From Flavobacteriales bacterium (GTDB taxonomy: Bacteria > Bacteroidota > Bacteroidia > NS11-12g > UBA955): a DNA stretch of 64,000 bases. Below the pieces are notes generated by a model. That model was not told where the DNA came from, ran no database searches, and saw only the letters and a list, made by a program, of their open reading frames with translations. The stretch spans positions 1 to 64,000 of the forward strand of contig CANMCY010000008.1 of the NCBI GenBank assembly GCA_947496375.1, given 5' to 3'. Below, in pieces: positions 15,302 to 24,323 of the stretch. Numbering within the stretch: position 1 is the stretch's first letter; the number at the start of each line of letters is the position of its first letter. The translations under genes and the position numbers were made by a program.

Positions 15302-16816
15302 TTGGCTTTGCCGCAAAGCACACGCCGCAATTACCTAAATCAGCGGATTTTTTTCGGAATGGCATTTTTCTTCATTTTCTTTGTTGGGTTGAAACGCGCT
15401 TTTCTCGGCAATCTGATTTTTCTGCAGACCCTTAACTGGCTCATAAAGCCGGTATGGATATTTTTTATTGAAGTTGCTGTGCAAAAAAATGTCGGAGATG
15501 CCTTGTACGGTCAGTATTATGGCATTTTCGGACTGGCGTTGTTATTCAATATTCTGCTGGATTTTGGATTGAACAATTATACGGCCACAAAGGTGGCTTC
15601 TGCACCCGGGCATACGGTTCCTTCAGGGGTTTTTGGCCTAAGAATGTGGCTGGCAATTGCCTATGTGCTGGTTACAGCCCTATTTGGACTCATCCAGAAT
15701 ATGAATGTTTATATGCTGGGCTTGATTATTCTGAATCAGGTGCTGGCAGGATTTACGCTCTATTTTCGGGCTATTTTGCAGGGCCGACATTTGTTTAAAA
15801 CCGACAGCATTGCATCGGTGGCAGACCGTTTCGTAGCGGTGGCCTTGCTTTCATGGCTTATTGCAGGCAATGGCCTTCAGGGTGAAAAAGGGTTGTATTA
15901 TTTCTTGCTGGCCCAAACGGCAGGTTATACATTGTCTTTGTTTTTTTCGTGGTTTTTTTCGCGCAGGCAAAATGTATCCGAACCTGAACCCACTTCGGAA
16001 GGTGGTATTTCGCTGCTTGCATCTATGCGCTGGTTTGCCATGCTGTCCTTTTGTATGGCCGTTTTTACCCGCCTCGACACGCAAATGCTGCGCTATCTTG
16101 CTCCAAGCGGAGAGATAGAGGTTGGGCATTATGCACGCAGTTTCCGCTTCCTGGACGCAGCCCTCATTTTTAGCACCTTAATCAGTTCGCAATTGCTGCC
16201 TTTACTGAGTAGAATGTTTAGCCGAAATGAACCTACCGATGGACTTTTGTGGCTGAATGTGAGGATTGTATTGTTTGTGGCCATACCCTTGCTGCTGACC
16301 GGGATGTTTTTTGCCAAACCTTTACTAGATCTGTTTTATGCAGGTGACGGTAAAGTGGTAATTACTGCTTCCGATGTCACTGTTTTTGGTATATTAATGT
16401 CATGTTTTTTACCCATGGCTTTGGTGCATATTTTCGGCACCTGGTTAACCGCTGCAGGGGAACTGAAAAAATTGGGCATGCTGGCTTTGCTATGCGTGTT
16501 GGTGAATGCCGGCTTGAATTTGTGGCTGATACCGCTGCGCGGTGCTGCCGGTGCGTCTTTGGCCGGTCTGATTACGCAGGGGCTGTTTGTGCTGGTATGT
16601 ATCTATTGGGTGATTCAGCGAAAAGGATTTGCCTTGAATGCTTATCGCGTATTATATCTGCTGTTGTGTGGAAATGCTGCCTATGGTATTTTTTCTGTGG
16701 TTTACAGGAATATTTCTGACCTGAATGGTTTCCTGATTGCTTGTGGGTTGTGGACGATTACAGGGGTATTCCTGTTTGTACCCGAATGGCGTAAGTGGTT
16801 AAACCGAGGCGCTTAA
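15302..16816 (+). CDS. Wzx-like polysaccharide flippase / MATE-fold transporter
   Basis: Up to 504 residues with about 12-14 hydrophobic segments (for example FLQTLNWLIKPVWIFFIEVA, LALLFNILLDFGLNNYTATK, LFVAIPLLLTGMFFAKPLLD). Belongs to the MOP exporter superfamily, which flips lipid-linked glycans across the inner membrane; the substrate cannot be told. The motif VGDALYGQYYGIFGLALLFN is typical of Bacteroidota lipopolysaccharide-biosynthesis flippases. Start is uncertain: the open frame begins at a TTG (15302) next to the divergent promoter, while an ATG at 15359 starts just before the first membrane segment and may be the true start. The stop lies one base from the stop of the convergent small membrane gene. 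Confidence 0.82.
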   Translation: MALPQSTRRNYLNQRIFFGMAFFFIFFVGLKRAFLGNLIFLQTLNWLIKPVWIFFIEVAVQKNVGDALYGQYYGIFGLALLFNILLDFGLNNYTATKVASAPGHTVPSGVFGLRMWLAIAYVLVTALFGLIQNMNVYMLGLIILNQVLAGFTLYFRAILQGRHLFKTDSIASVADRFVAVALLSWLIAGNGLQGEKGLYYFLLAQTAGYTLSLFFSWFFSRRQNVSEPEPTSEGGISLLASMRWFAMLSFCMAVFTRLDTQMLRYLAPSGEIEVGHYARSFRFLDAALIFSTLISSQLLPLLSRMFSRNEPTDGLLWLNVRIVLFVAIPLLLTGMFFAKPLLDLFYAGDGKVVITASDVTVFGILMSCFLPMALVHIFGTWLTAAGELKKLGMLALLCVLVNAGLNLWLIPLRGAAGASLAGLITQGLFVLVCIYWVIQRKGFALNAYRVLYLLLCGNAAYGIFSVVYRNISDLNGFLIACGLWTITGVFLFVPEWRKWLNRGA

Positions 16817-16817
16817 T

Positions 16818-17216
16818 TTAATTGTCAAGTAAGTCTTGGTTCTTTAATTGTCTGATTCTTCGGTTCTGAAGCGATCGGTATAGGATGACCAATATTGCCA
16901 TCCATACGGAAATTGCCAGTATGCCAATCGCCCATTTGCTTTCTGTGCTTATTACCATAATCAAGGAGGCAAGTAAACCCAGTGAAGCAATTTCGCGTGC
17001 GAGATAATAAATCAGTCTGTTTCGCCTCTGGATTTTTTGAATGATATGTTTAACCCGAACTAAAAAAATGAAAAAGTGCAGTGTGATCAATACAATCATA
17101 CTGCCCGTGATGAAAGAGCTGTAGCGGTTTTCTCGCAGAAAAAGGTAGCCCAGAAACAAGATGAAAACCAGCCATAAGCTGTAGTCAGATAGTTTTTTTA
17201 ACAATTTCACCTTCAT
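16818..17216 (-). CDS. Small four-helix membrane protein
   Basis: 132 residues with four predicted transmembrane helices: [47 protein letters not shown] and [19 protein letters not shown], separated by a basic loop ([13 protein letters not shown]) that should be cytoplasmic. No known family recognised. Its ATG overlaps the glyA stop as ATGA, so it is translationally coupled to serine hydroxymethyltransferase; nothing in its sequence suggests a link to one-carbon metabolism. Confidence 0.7.
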   Translation of the reverse strand: MKVKLLKKLSDYSLWLVFILFLGYLFLRENRYSSFITGSMIVLITLHFFIFLVRVKHIIQKIQRRNRLIYYLAREIASLGLLASLIMVISTESKWAIGILAISVWMAILVILYRSLQNRRIRQLKNQDLLDN

Positions 17217-18490
17217 GCATACAGCGGATATTCCGCCATCAGCGCATGTACCCGGGTTTTCACACTGTTTAGCACATCCGTATTTTCCGGATTCATCAAT
17301 GCTTCGTCTATCAGTGCTGCAATTGCCTCCATATCGGCTTCCTTCAGCCCCCGGGTTGTAACAGCGGATGTACCCAGGCGAATGCCTGAGGTCACAAACG
17401 GGCTGCGGGTTTCAAACGGAACCGTGTTTTTATTCACGGTGATATCGCACTGTCCCAATGTGTTTTCAGCGAGTTTGCCGGTTAATGTTTCGCCTTTGGG
17501 TCTCAGGTCAATGAGCATTAGGTGGTTGTCGGTGCCCCCGCTGATAACGCTGTAACCGCGGCTTACCATTCCTGCAGCCAGGGCGGCAGCATTCTTTTTC
17601 ACCTGCAGCTGGTATTCTTTAAACTCCGGTAGCAACGCTTCACCAAACGCAATGGCTTTGGCTGCAATCACGTGTTCCAGCGGACCGCCCTGTGTTCCGG
17701 GAAATACGGCGCTGTCCAGCAATGCACTCATCATTTTTAGCTCACCTTTGGGTGTGGTTTCACCCCAGGGATTCGGAAAATCGCTCCCCATCATGATAAT
17801 CCCCCCACGTGGCCCCCGCAGGGTTTTGTGTGTAGTGCTGGTGACAATGTGAACGTGTTTCAGCGGGTTTTCAAGCAGCCCTGCCGCAATGAGCCCTGCC
17901 GGGTGAGAAATATCGGCCAGCACCAGCGCCCCCACTTCATCGGCCACTGCCCTGATGCGGGCATAATCCCATTCCCGGCTGTAGGAGCTGGCCCCACAGA
18001 TAATCAGTTTGGGTTTCACTTCCCTGGCTTTGCTTTCCAACGTGTCATAGTCAATCATCCCCGTTTCCTGAATCACACCGTAGAAATGGGGCTTGTACAA
18101 TTTCCCTGAGAAATTAACCGGTGATCCATGGGTAAGATGACCACCATGACTCAAATCAAAGCCCAGAATGGAATCGCCGGGTTTTAATACCGCCAGCATT
18201 ACCGAAGCATTCGCCTGTGCTCCGCTGTGGGGTTGCACATTGGCCCATGCGGCACCAAAAAGCTGTTTCAAACGGTCTATGGCAAGCTGTTCTACTTCAT
18301 CAACTACCTCACAACCCCCGTAGTATCGCTTTCCGGGCAATCCTTCCGCATATTTGTTGGTGAGCACCGATCCCATGGCTTCCATCACCTGAGGGCTTAC
18401 AAAGTTCTCACTGGCTATCAGCTCTATACCTTCCTGCTGACGTTTAAGTTCCTTTGCAATCAGGCCAAAAACAACTTCATCACGTTTCAT
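17213..18490 (-). CDS. glyA: Serine hydroxymethyltransferase
   Basis: 425 residues. PLP enzyme that interconverts serine and glycine, loading 5,10-methylenetetrahydrofolate; the main source of one-carbon units. Conserved blocks: [20 protein letters not shown] near residue 20, [40 protein letters not shown], and the PLP-lysine block [13 protein letters not shown] near residue 230. Length is normal for bacterial SHMT. Starts at ATG 18490, divergent from the YfhO gene with about 105 bp between. The glycine it makes is the substrate of the glycine cleavage P-protein encoded at 59109. Confidence 0.97.
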   Translation of the reverse strand: MKRDEVVFGLIAKELKRQQEGIELIASENFVSPQVMEAMGSVLTNKYAEGLPGKRYYGGCEVVDEVEQLAIDRLKQLFGAAWANVQPHSGAQANASVMLAVLKPGDSILGFDLSHGGHLTHGSPVNFSGKLYKPHFYGVIQETGMIDYDTLESKAREVKPKLIICGASSYSREWDYARIRAVADEVGALVLADISHPAGLIAAGLLENPLKHVHIVTSTTHKTLRGPRGGIIMMGSDFPNPWGETTPKGELKMMSALLDSAVFPGTQGGPLEHVIAAKAIAFGEALLPEFKEYQLQVKKNAAALAAGMVSRGYSVISGGTDNHLMLIDLRPKGETLTGKLAENTLGQCDITVNKNTVPFETRSPFVTSGIRLGTSAVTTRGLKEADMEAIAALIDEALMNPENTDVLNSVKTRVHALMAEYPLYA

Positions 18491-18595
18491 AAATGGAGTC
18501 GCAATTTAGCGTTAAAATGCAGTGAGCTGCTCGACATTTTTTCACACCAAAGTGCATATTTATTGCCTGAAATTCGTGAAATTCGCCACTTTACT

Positions 18596-21151
18596 ATGAA
18601 AATCAATAACGGTTTCCTTAAAGAGGCGGGAATTTTTCTGCTGTTTCTCATTGGGTTTTGGGTCATTTCAGTGTTCTTCCTTTGGCCTGCCACCCAGGGC
18701 AAAGCCCTGCAGCAGGGTGATATGCAGCAGGTTCGGCTGATGGTGGATGCTGCCAATAAATACACTGAGGCCAGCGGCATCAAGCCCAATTGGAATGACC
18801 GCCTGTTTTCGGGTATGCCGGCCAACCTGATCACAGGAATACCCACCGGAAATCTGATGCTAAAACTGCGGCCCATGGAGCTGTTTCAGCTGGTGAAAGG
18901 GCCCTATAACTTTCTGTTTGTGGCCATGCTAAGCATGTTTGTTTTGCTTTTATCCTGCAATGTAAACCGCTGGTTATCTGCAGCCGGAGCCATTGGATAT
19001 GCCTTTATGACCTTTTCCATAAGCTCCTACGAAGCAGGACACATCACCAAAGTGCTGGCCACAGATGTGATGCCGGGCATGCTGGCGGGTCTGGTGCTGA
19101 TTACCCGAAGACAGTATATCCTGGGTGCCGGCGTGCTGGGTATTTTCTTTGCCATGCTGGTGGGGTATTTTCACTATCAGATTGCCTACTATGCGGGAAT
19201 TGTAGCAGGAATATACTTGCTCATTGAAATGATTATGGCGCTTAAATCCCTTGAGATTAAGCATGCGCTGATCGCTACCGGCCTTTCGGTGGTGATGCTG
19301 GGGATGGGCGCCGCCACCAATATTGGCAAAGCCATTGATACTGCACGTTACAGCGAAGCTACCATGCGCGGCGGAAGTGCCGTGGCCAGTGAAGTTCCTA
19401 CCAAAGACGGTCCCAAAAATCAGGTAGGTAGAAAAGGCCTGGACATCGAATATGCCTTCTCCTGGAGCTACGGCATTGATGAATCCATGACGCTGTTGAT
19501 TCCCGGTTTTATGGGTGGCAGCAACAATGAAAAAGTGCCGGAAAATGATTACGGTATGGAGCGTGAGCGCCTGTACCATGGTGAACTGCAGTTTACATCC
19601 GGTCCCATATACATAGGGGCTATCTTTATTTTTCTGTTCATTCTGGCCATTGTGGTGGTGCTTCAGTACCTAAAATCCGCCACAGTGGAGGGCAAAGAGA
19701 AAACCATTGCAGCCACATTGCTGGTTTTCAGCATCGTTACCGTGCTCGTTTCTCTGATGCTGGGATGGGGCAGACATTTTGGGCTGAACGAATGGTTGTT
19801 TAATCACCTGCCTTATTACAATAAGTTCCGCACACCCATGATGGCGTTGGTTATTGCGCAGATGGTAATTCCATTCTTCGGGCTGTATGGCTTGCAGCTG
19901 CTACTTTCTGACCGTTTTAGCGAAAATGACAAAAACAGGGTATGGAAAGTGTCGGTAATTGCCATAAGTGCATTGATGGCGGTGGCTGCGTTTATGTTGT
20001 TTTCAGAAGATTTCAAAGGAAATGATGATAAGGAAATTCTATCCCAGGTGAGGCAGCAGGCCATGCAGGCCGGTCAGGACGAAGGCACTGCCATCGAATC
20101 GGCAACCGATTATGTAAAACAAATCGTGGATATGCGCTCGGGGCTTGCCTGGGGCGACTGGCTTCGCAGCATGATACTGATTGCACTGTCCGCCGCACTG
20201 ATTTGGTTTACTGCCCTAAAGAAACAGATCCGGTTATTGCTTTGGGTCGGTATGCTTGTACTTATTTCATTTGACTTGATGGGTATAGCCAAACGGTATA
20301 TGACCGATGATAACTGGCAAGACAAAGAAGAGGAAGTGGCCATTGAACCCACTGAAAATGAATCAAAACTGATGGCGGCAAACACCGAAAACCGCCGGAT
20401 TTTTGACTTGCGCTACAATCCGTTTAATGACAATCACCCGGCACCATTTTTCCGCAATGTGGGAGGTTATCATCCGGCCAAGCTGAGTCGCTATCAGGAT
20501 ATCATTAGTTATTGTATCACCCCCAATGGCGGGCAGTTACAGGGCGACTGGATTAACAATAACAACGCCCTTGATATGCTCAATTGCGGTTTTGTGTTGT
20601 CACGCGCTCAAAGCGGAAGTGGAGATGAAATCTACCAGCGCCCCACAGCCCTCGGCCATGCATGGTTTGTGCCTGCTGTAAAAGAAGTAGCCGATCCCAA
20701 AGAGGCCCTGCTGGAAATCAACAGGAATGGGGCCAACAAACAGGTGGTGGTAGAAGCTTCTGAAAAAATGAAGCCATCGGCAAAAAATTATTCGACTGAC
20801 TCCACAGACAGGGTTAAACAGACCTACTATTCATTCGATACACTCAAGTATGAAGCAACTTCCAAAGCCAATGGCCTGGCGGTTTTTAGCGAGGTGTACT
20901 ACAACGAAAAGAATGGAAGCTGGAAGGCCTACATTGATGGCAAAGAAGTACCCGTGTTGCGCGTAAATTATATCTTGCGTGCAACGGAAGTTCCTGCCGG
21001 TAAACACAGCATCGATTTTGTTTTCATTCCTGCAGACAGAAACACTTTCAAGTCTATAGAGACCGGAACTTCCGCTACCATGTTGCTCCTGGTGCTGGGA
21101 GCCCTGGGTTGGATGGCTGTTCGCAAGGAAGATTCGGAATTGAAATCCTAA
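18596..21151 (+). CDS. YfhO-family membrane protein
   Basis: 851 residues. Integral membrane protein with about a dozen helices in the first ~580 residues (FLLFLIGFWVISVFFLWP first, near residue 15) and a C-terminal soluble domain with a final membrane anchor (TMLLLVLGALGWMAV). YfhO proteins are GT-C-like predicted glycosyltransferases; in Firmicutes YfhO glycosylates lipoteichoic acid, but the Bacteroidota substrate is unknown. The loop after helix 1 (NWNDRLFSGMPANLITGIPT) is typical. The frame remains open 123 codons upstream over glyA antisense; the ATG at 18596 opens the membrane signal and is chosen. It leads a tight series with a glycosyltransferase and a methyltransferase. Confidence 0.88.
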   Translation: MKINNGFLKEAGIFLLFLIGFWVISVFFLWPATQGKALQQGDMQQVRLMVDAANKYTEASGIKPNWNDRLFSGMPANLITGIPTGNLMLKLRPMELFQLVKGPYNFLFVAMLSMFVLLLSCNVNRWLSAAGAIGYAFMTFSISSYEAGHITKVLATDVMPGMLAGLVLITRRQYILGAGVLGIFFAMLVGYFHYQIAYYAGIVAGIYLLIEMIMALKSLEIKHALIATGLSVVMLGMGAATNIGKAIDTARYSEATMRGGSAVASEVPTKDGPKNQVGRKGLDIEYAFSWSYGIDESMTLLIPGFMGGSNNEKVPENDYGMERERLYHGELQFTSGPIYIGAIFIFLFILAIVVVLQYLKSATVEGKEKTIAATLLVFSIVTVLVSLMLGWGRHFGLNEWLFNHLPYYNKFRTPMMALVIAQMVIPFFGLYGLQLLLSDRFSENDKNRVWKVSVIAISALMAVAAFMLFSEDFKGNDDKEILSQVRQQAMQAGQDEGTAIESATDYVKQIVDMRSGLAWGDWLRSMILIALSAALIWFTALKKQIRLLLWVGMLVLISFDLMGIAKRYMTDDNWQDKEEEVAIEPTENESKLMAANTENRRIFDLRYNPFNDNHPAPFFRNVGGYHPAKLSRYQDIISYCITPNGGQLQGDWINNNNALDMLNCGFVLSRAQSGSGDEIYQRPTALGHAWFVPAVKEVADPKEALLEINRNGANKQVVVEASEKMKPSAKNYSTDSTDRVKQTYYSFDTLKYEATSKANGLAVFSEVYYNEKNGSWKAYIDGKEVPVLRVNYILRATEVPAGKHSIDFVFIPADRNTFKSIETGTSATMLLLVLGALGWMAVRKEDSELKS

Positions 21152-21162
21152 CAGCGGGTTCG

Positions 21163-21915
21163 GTGCCGACGTTTTCTGTTATTACCATCAATTACAATAA
21201 CCTGCGCGGACTCAGGCGCACGTTTGCAAGCGTGCAGCAACAGACAGCCCGCAGTGAGATACAGTGGATTGTGGTGGATGGCAACAGCAGTGATGGCAGT
21301 GCCGCATTTCTGCGGGAACATGCCTCAGATATTGATGTACTTTGTATTGAAAAGGATGCCGGTATCTACGATGCCATGAACAAAGGACTGGCACTGGCAG
21401 AAGCGCCTTACGTGTGGTTCATGAACAGCGGTGACATTATTTATCAGGATGATGTAGCAGAAAAACTTTGCGCCATGACAGCATCCAATCCGGATGTTTT
21501 GTTTGGAGACACCATGTTTATCGATGAAAGAGGAATGGAACTGGGCCTGATCAGCAAACTGAAACCCCAGCGCTTTCCTGAAAAGCTGGATAAGTGGTCT
21601 TTCCGCTTCGGAATGAATCTTTGTCATCAGAGTTTTATTGCCAAAAAATCCATTTGTCCGGCTTACGATCTGCAATACAGGCAGGCCGCCGATGTAGACT
21701 GGATTATACGCATTCTGGAGAAAAATCCGGTTAATGTGCGGTATGATGGAGTGATTGCGGGCTTTGAAACCGGTGGTAGCAGCGCACAGCATGAAAAAAA
21801 GGCCTGGAAAGAGCGTTTTAACGTATTGTCGAAGCATTATGGCTTTTTACCGAATTGTATCAACCACTGCTGGATTGTTTTGCGAAGATTGATGTTTAAT
21901 TTGAAGAATCAATGA
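21163..21915 (+). CDS. Family 2 glycosyltransferase
   Basis: 250 residues. GT-A fold GT2 enzyme using a nucleotide sugar: N-terminal strand FSVITINYNNLRGLRRT, nucleotide-binding IQWIVVDGNSSDGSA, DAGIYDAMNKGLALA and the DxD-like region VWFMNSGDIIYQDD. These match the WcaA/colanic-acid-type GT2 subgroup. GTG at 21163, 11 bp after the YfhO stop, gives the usual N-terminus; an in-frame ATG at 21109 would overlap YfhO by 43 bp and add an uncharacteristic leader. Its stop overlaps the next start as ATGA. Acceptor unknown; neighbours suggest surface glycan synthesis. Confidence 0.88.
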   Translation: MPTFSVITINYNNLRGLRRTFASVQQQTARSEIQWIVVDGNSSDGSAAFLREHASDIDVLCIEKDAGIYDAMNKGLALAEAPYVWFMNSGDIIYQDDVAEKLCAMTASNPDVLFGDTMFIDERGMELGLISKLKPQRFPEKLDKWSFRFGMNLCHQSFIAKKSICPAYDLQYRQAADVDWIIRILEKNPVNVRYDGVIAGFETGGSSAQHEKKAWKERFNVLSKHYGFLPNCINHCWIVLRRLMFNLKNQ

Positions 21916-22667
21916 GCAACACCGCGCGGGTTGATAAAACGATGTTTGAGGATGCCCATTATCTGGGTAAACCCGCCGATGCAGACGATTTAATCGTTGA
22001 ACGGAGATTGCGTATTTTATACAATATCCCCGGTTTTATTGGTAAAAACCTCGATTTGCTGGAGATTGGATGTGGCAATGGAAATACCGTATTGCGCCTG
22101 GCATCGGATTTTAATAGTGCTGTAGGCCTCGAATACAATGAAGTTCATAAAGCAGAATTTGAACAATTGCAGCAGCAGTTGCAGCAAAATGCGGCTTTTC
22201 AGGTGTGGGATATTATGGAAAAGCCCTATACCCCCCCCGTTGACCGTCTGATAAGCTTTGAAGTCATCGAACACCTGCCCTCGGAAGATGGGGTGGCTAA
22301 CTACGCCGGCAGTCTAAAAACTGGCGGTATGGCAGCATTTAGCGTGCCCAATAAATGGTGGATTTTTGAAACCCATGGTGCCCGTTTGCCCTTGTTACCA
22401 TGGAACCGGGTGCCATTTTTCTCCTGGTTGCCAACACCACTCCATGAACGCTGGGCCAACGCCCGTATCTATTCCAAAAGCCGCATAAAACGACTGCTTG
22501 AAAAGCATGGATTTGAAGTCCTTGATATGCAGTATATAATGGCCCCTATGGATGTGATAAAATGGAAACCGTTGCAACAATTTCTCAGAAAATACGTTTT
22601 TAATGCCGATACAACCAACATGCCCTTCAAATCGGTTAGCATATTCATCATAGCACAAAAAAAATAA
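21912..22667 (+). CDS. Class I SAM-dependent methyltransferase
   Basis: 251 residues. Motif I LLEIGCGNGNTVLRLA near residue 48, acidic motif II FNSAVGLEYNE, and RLISFEVIEHLPSED, typical of UbiE/Methyltransf_11-23 type enzymes acting on small molecules or sugars. Overlaps the preceding glycosyltransferase by four bases (ATGA), so the two are coupled; a glycan or lipid acceptor is plausible but not shown. Two bases separate its stop from the next start. Confidence 0.87.
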   Translation: MSNTARVDKTMFEDAHYLGKPADADDLIVERRLRILYNIPGFIGKNLDLLEIGCGNGNTVLRLASDFNSAVGLEYNEVHKAEFEQLQQQLQQNAAFQVWDIMEKPYTPPVDRLISFEVIEHLPSEDGVANYAGSLKTGGMAAFSVPNKWWIFETHGARLPLLPWNRVPFFSWLPTPLHERWANARIYSKSRIKRLLEKHGFEVLDMQYIMAPMDVIKWKPLQQFLRKYVFNADTTNMPFKSVSIFIIAQKK

Positions 22668-22669
22668 TC

Positions 22670-24250
22670 ATGAAATTTCATATCATTCTATTCGCCCTGC
22701 TCGTTTCAGCAGGCACCGCGTGGTCTCAGTCATCCAATGCACAAACCGAAAAATCCGGTAACCTTTGGTATCAAAAAGCATTTAACAAAAAAAAGAACTT
22801 CAGTATTAAGCTGGATAAGGCCTACAAGCTGGTTGACAAGTTAAATCCTACAGAAATTGTAGTTGCAGTTATTGATGGTGGCACCGATCCTCATCACCCC
22901 GATTTGAAGGCCAATATCTGGCACAACCCTAAAGAAATTCCGTTTAACAACCTGGATGATGACAATAACGGCTATACGGATGATACGGTGGGCTGGAATT
23001 TTATTGGAGGTAAAGATGGAAAAATGGTGGGTTGCGATAACCTTGAAATCGTGCGTCTGGTGCGTGAACAGAGTAAAGAGTTTGAAGGATTTAACGCCAG
23101 TGAAAACCCTGATAAACAAAAGCTTGCCCGCTATGAAAATTACCTCAAAATGAAGACGGATGTAGAGGAAAACAGAAATAAATACACCAAACAGCTGGAG
23201 CGATTTCGTCCCATTCTGGACACCATGGAAGGTATCATGCAAAATATGGGAACCAATAACCCTTCGGCAGAACAGGTTGCAGCGTATGAACCCAAAACCC
23301 TCATGGAATCCATTATCATGGGCATATTGAAGCAAAATTCGGCCATGTCATTCAGCGATTTGCACAAGGGGTTAGTAGAGCAGGTTAAACAAATTGAAGT
23401 ACGGGCCAACTGCCAGTATAATCCGGATTACGATCCCCGCTCCATCGTTGGTGATGATTACAGCAATGCCACAGAAAAATTCTATGGTAACAATAGCGTG
23501 GCCGGACCGGATGCATTTCATGGAACCCACGTGGCCGGTATAATTGCTGCGGTACGCGGCAATGGAATTGGGGTAGAAGGTGTGGCTTCCAAGGCGAAAA
23601 TCATGGTGGTGCGGGTAGTGCCCGACGGCGATGAGCGTGACAAAGACGTGGCAAACGGAATTCGCTATGCAGCAGATAATGGTGCTAAAATTATCAATAT
23701 GAGCTTTGGTAAGGGCTATTCATACAACAAGCAGGTAGTGAATGATGCTGTGGAATACGCCGCAAAAAAAGGAGTATTGCTGGTGCACGCTGCCGGAAAC
23801 AGCAACAATGACAACGATGCCATCGGAAACTATCCCAATGATTCTTTGTCGGGCGGACGGTTTGCAGAAACCTGGATTGAAGTAGGCGCCAGCCAGCAGC
23901 AGCAAAAACATCTGGCAACAGATTTTAGTAATTACGGCAAAAACAATGTGGATTTGTTTGCCCCCGGATACGAAATTTACAGCACTGCACCGAATAATGG
24001 CTATGAAAATGCCAACGGCACCAGCATGGCCTCTCCGGTAGTGGCAGGTGTTGCTGCACTGGTATGGAGTTGCTACCCCAATTTAACCGCTGCACAAGTG
24101 AAGAAAATCCTGATGGAAAGTGTAACCAAACACAGCGGAAAAGTTGTGTTGCCCGGTACCACAGACAAGGTTAAATTCTCTGAACTTTCAGTTTCCGGTG
24201 GTGTGGTAAACGCCGAAAATGCCCTGAAATTGGCTGCGAAAGTCAAGTAA
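22670..24250 (+). CDS. Secreted subtilisin-like serine protease (S8)
   Basis: 526 residues. Signal peptide MKFHIILFALLVSAGTAWS. Catalytic triad visible: Asp in VVAVIDGGTDPHHPD near residue 69, His in FHGTHVAGIIAAVRGNGIG near 285, Ser in NGTSMASPVVAGVAALVW near 451; the oxyanion Asn is in HAAGNSNND. About 200 residues separate Asp and His, far more than in subtilisin, including a Lys/Glu-rich helical insert (KQKLARYENYLKMKTDVEEN) near 145-200 that may act as an inhibitory or docking region. No T9SS sorting domain, so probably periplasmic or released by another route. It lies two bases after the methyltransferase stop, and a palindrome follows it. Confidence 0.93.
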   Translation: MKFHIILFALLVSAGTAWSQSSNAQTEKSGNLWYQKAFNKKKNFSIKLDKAYKLVDKLNPTEIVVAVIDGGTDPHHPDLKANIWHNPKEIPFNNLDDDNNGYTDDTVGWNFIGGKDGKMVGCDNLEIVRLVREQSKEFEGFNASENPDKQKLARYENYLKMKTDVEENRNKYTKQLERFRPILDTMEGIMQNMGTNNPSAEQVAAYEPKTLMESIIMGILKQNSAMSFSDLHKGLVEQVKQIEVRANCQYNPDYDPRSIVGDDYSNATEKFYGNNSVAGPDAFHGTHVAGIIAAVRGNGIGVEGVASKAKIMVVRVVPDGDERDKDVANGIRYAADNGAKIINMSFGKGYSYNKQVVNDAVEYAAKKGVLLVHAAGNSNNDNDAIGNYPNDSLSGGRFAETWIEVGASQQQQKHLATDFSNYGKNNVDLFAPGYEIYSTAPNNGYENANGTSMASPVVAGVAALVWSCYPNLTAAQVKKILMESVTKHSGKVVLPGTTDKVKFSELSVSGGVVNAENALKLAAKVK

Positions 24251-24264
24251 ATCAATTCCGTAAT

Positions 24265-24286
24265 GTTAATTCTTTAAAGAATTAAC
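24265..24286. promoter_or_regulatory. 22-bp perfect palindrome between subtilase and giant surface-protein genes
   Basis: GTTAATTCTTT joined directly to its reverse complement AAAGAATTAAC, with no loop. It begins 15 bp after the subtilase stop and ends 22 bp before the next promoter's -7 element. Such an AT-rich loopless palindrome makes a poor terminator and looks more like an operator, though termination cannot be excluded. Confidence 0.5.
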
Positions 24287-24308
24287 AGTCATTTTATTTG
24301 CTTTTGAA

Positions 24309-24316
24309 TATATTTG
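24309..24316 (+). promoter_or_regulatory. TAnnTTTG -7 element for the 2427-residue protein
   Basis: TATATTTG, seven bases before the ATG at 24324. It gives the giant gene its own promoter with an extremely short leader. Confidence 0.5.
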
Positions 24317-24323
24317 TGTTGTC

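Noticed and set aside
18227..18595. 123-codon N-terminal extension of the YfhO gene
   Set aside because: It is antisense to glyA and has no protein-like character; the ATG at 18596 starts the membrane domain.
24265..24286. Palindrome after the subtilase as a classical terminator
   Set aside because: The stem is almost wholly A/T with no loop and no T tract directly after, so a terminator call is weak; listed as an operator candidate instead.
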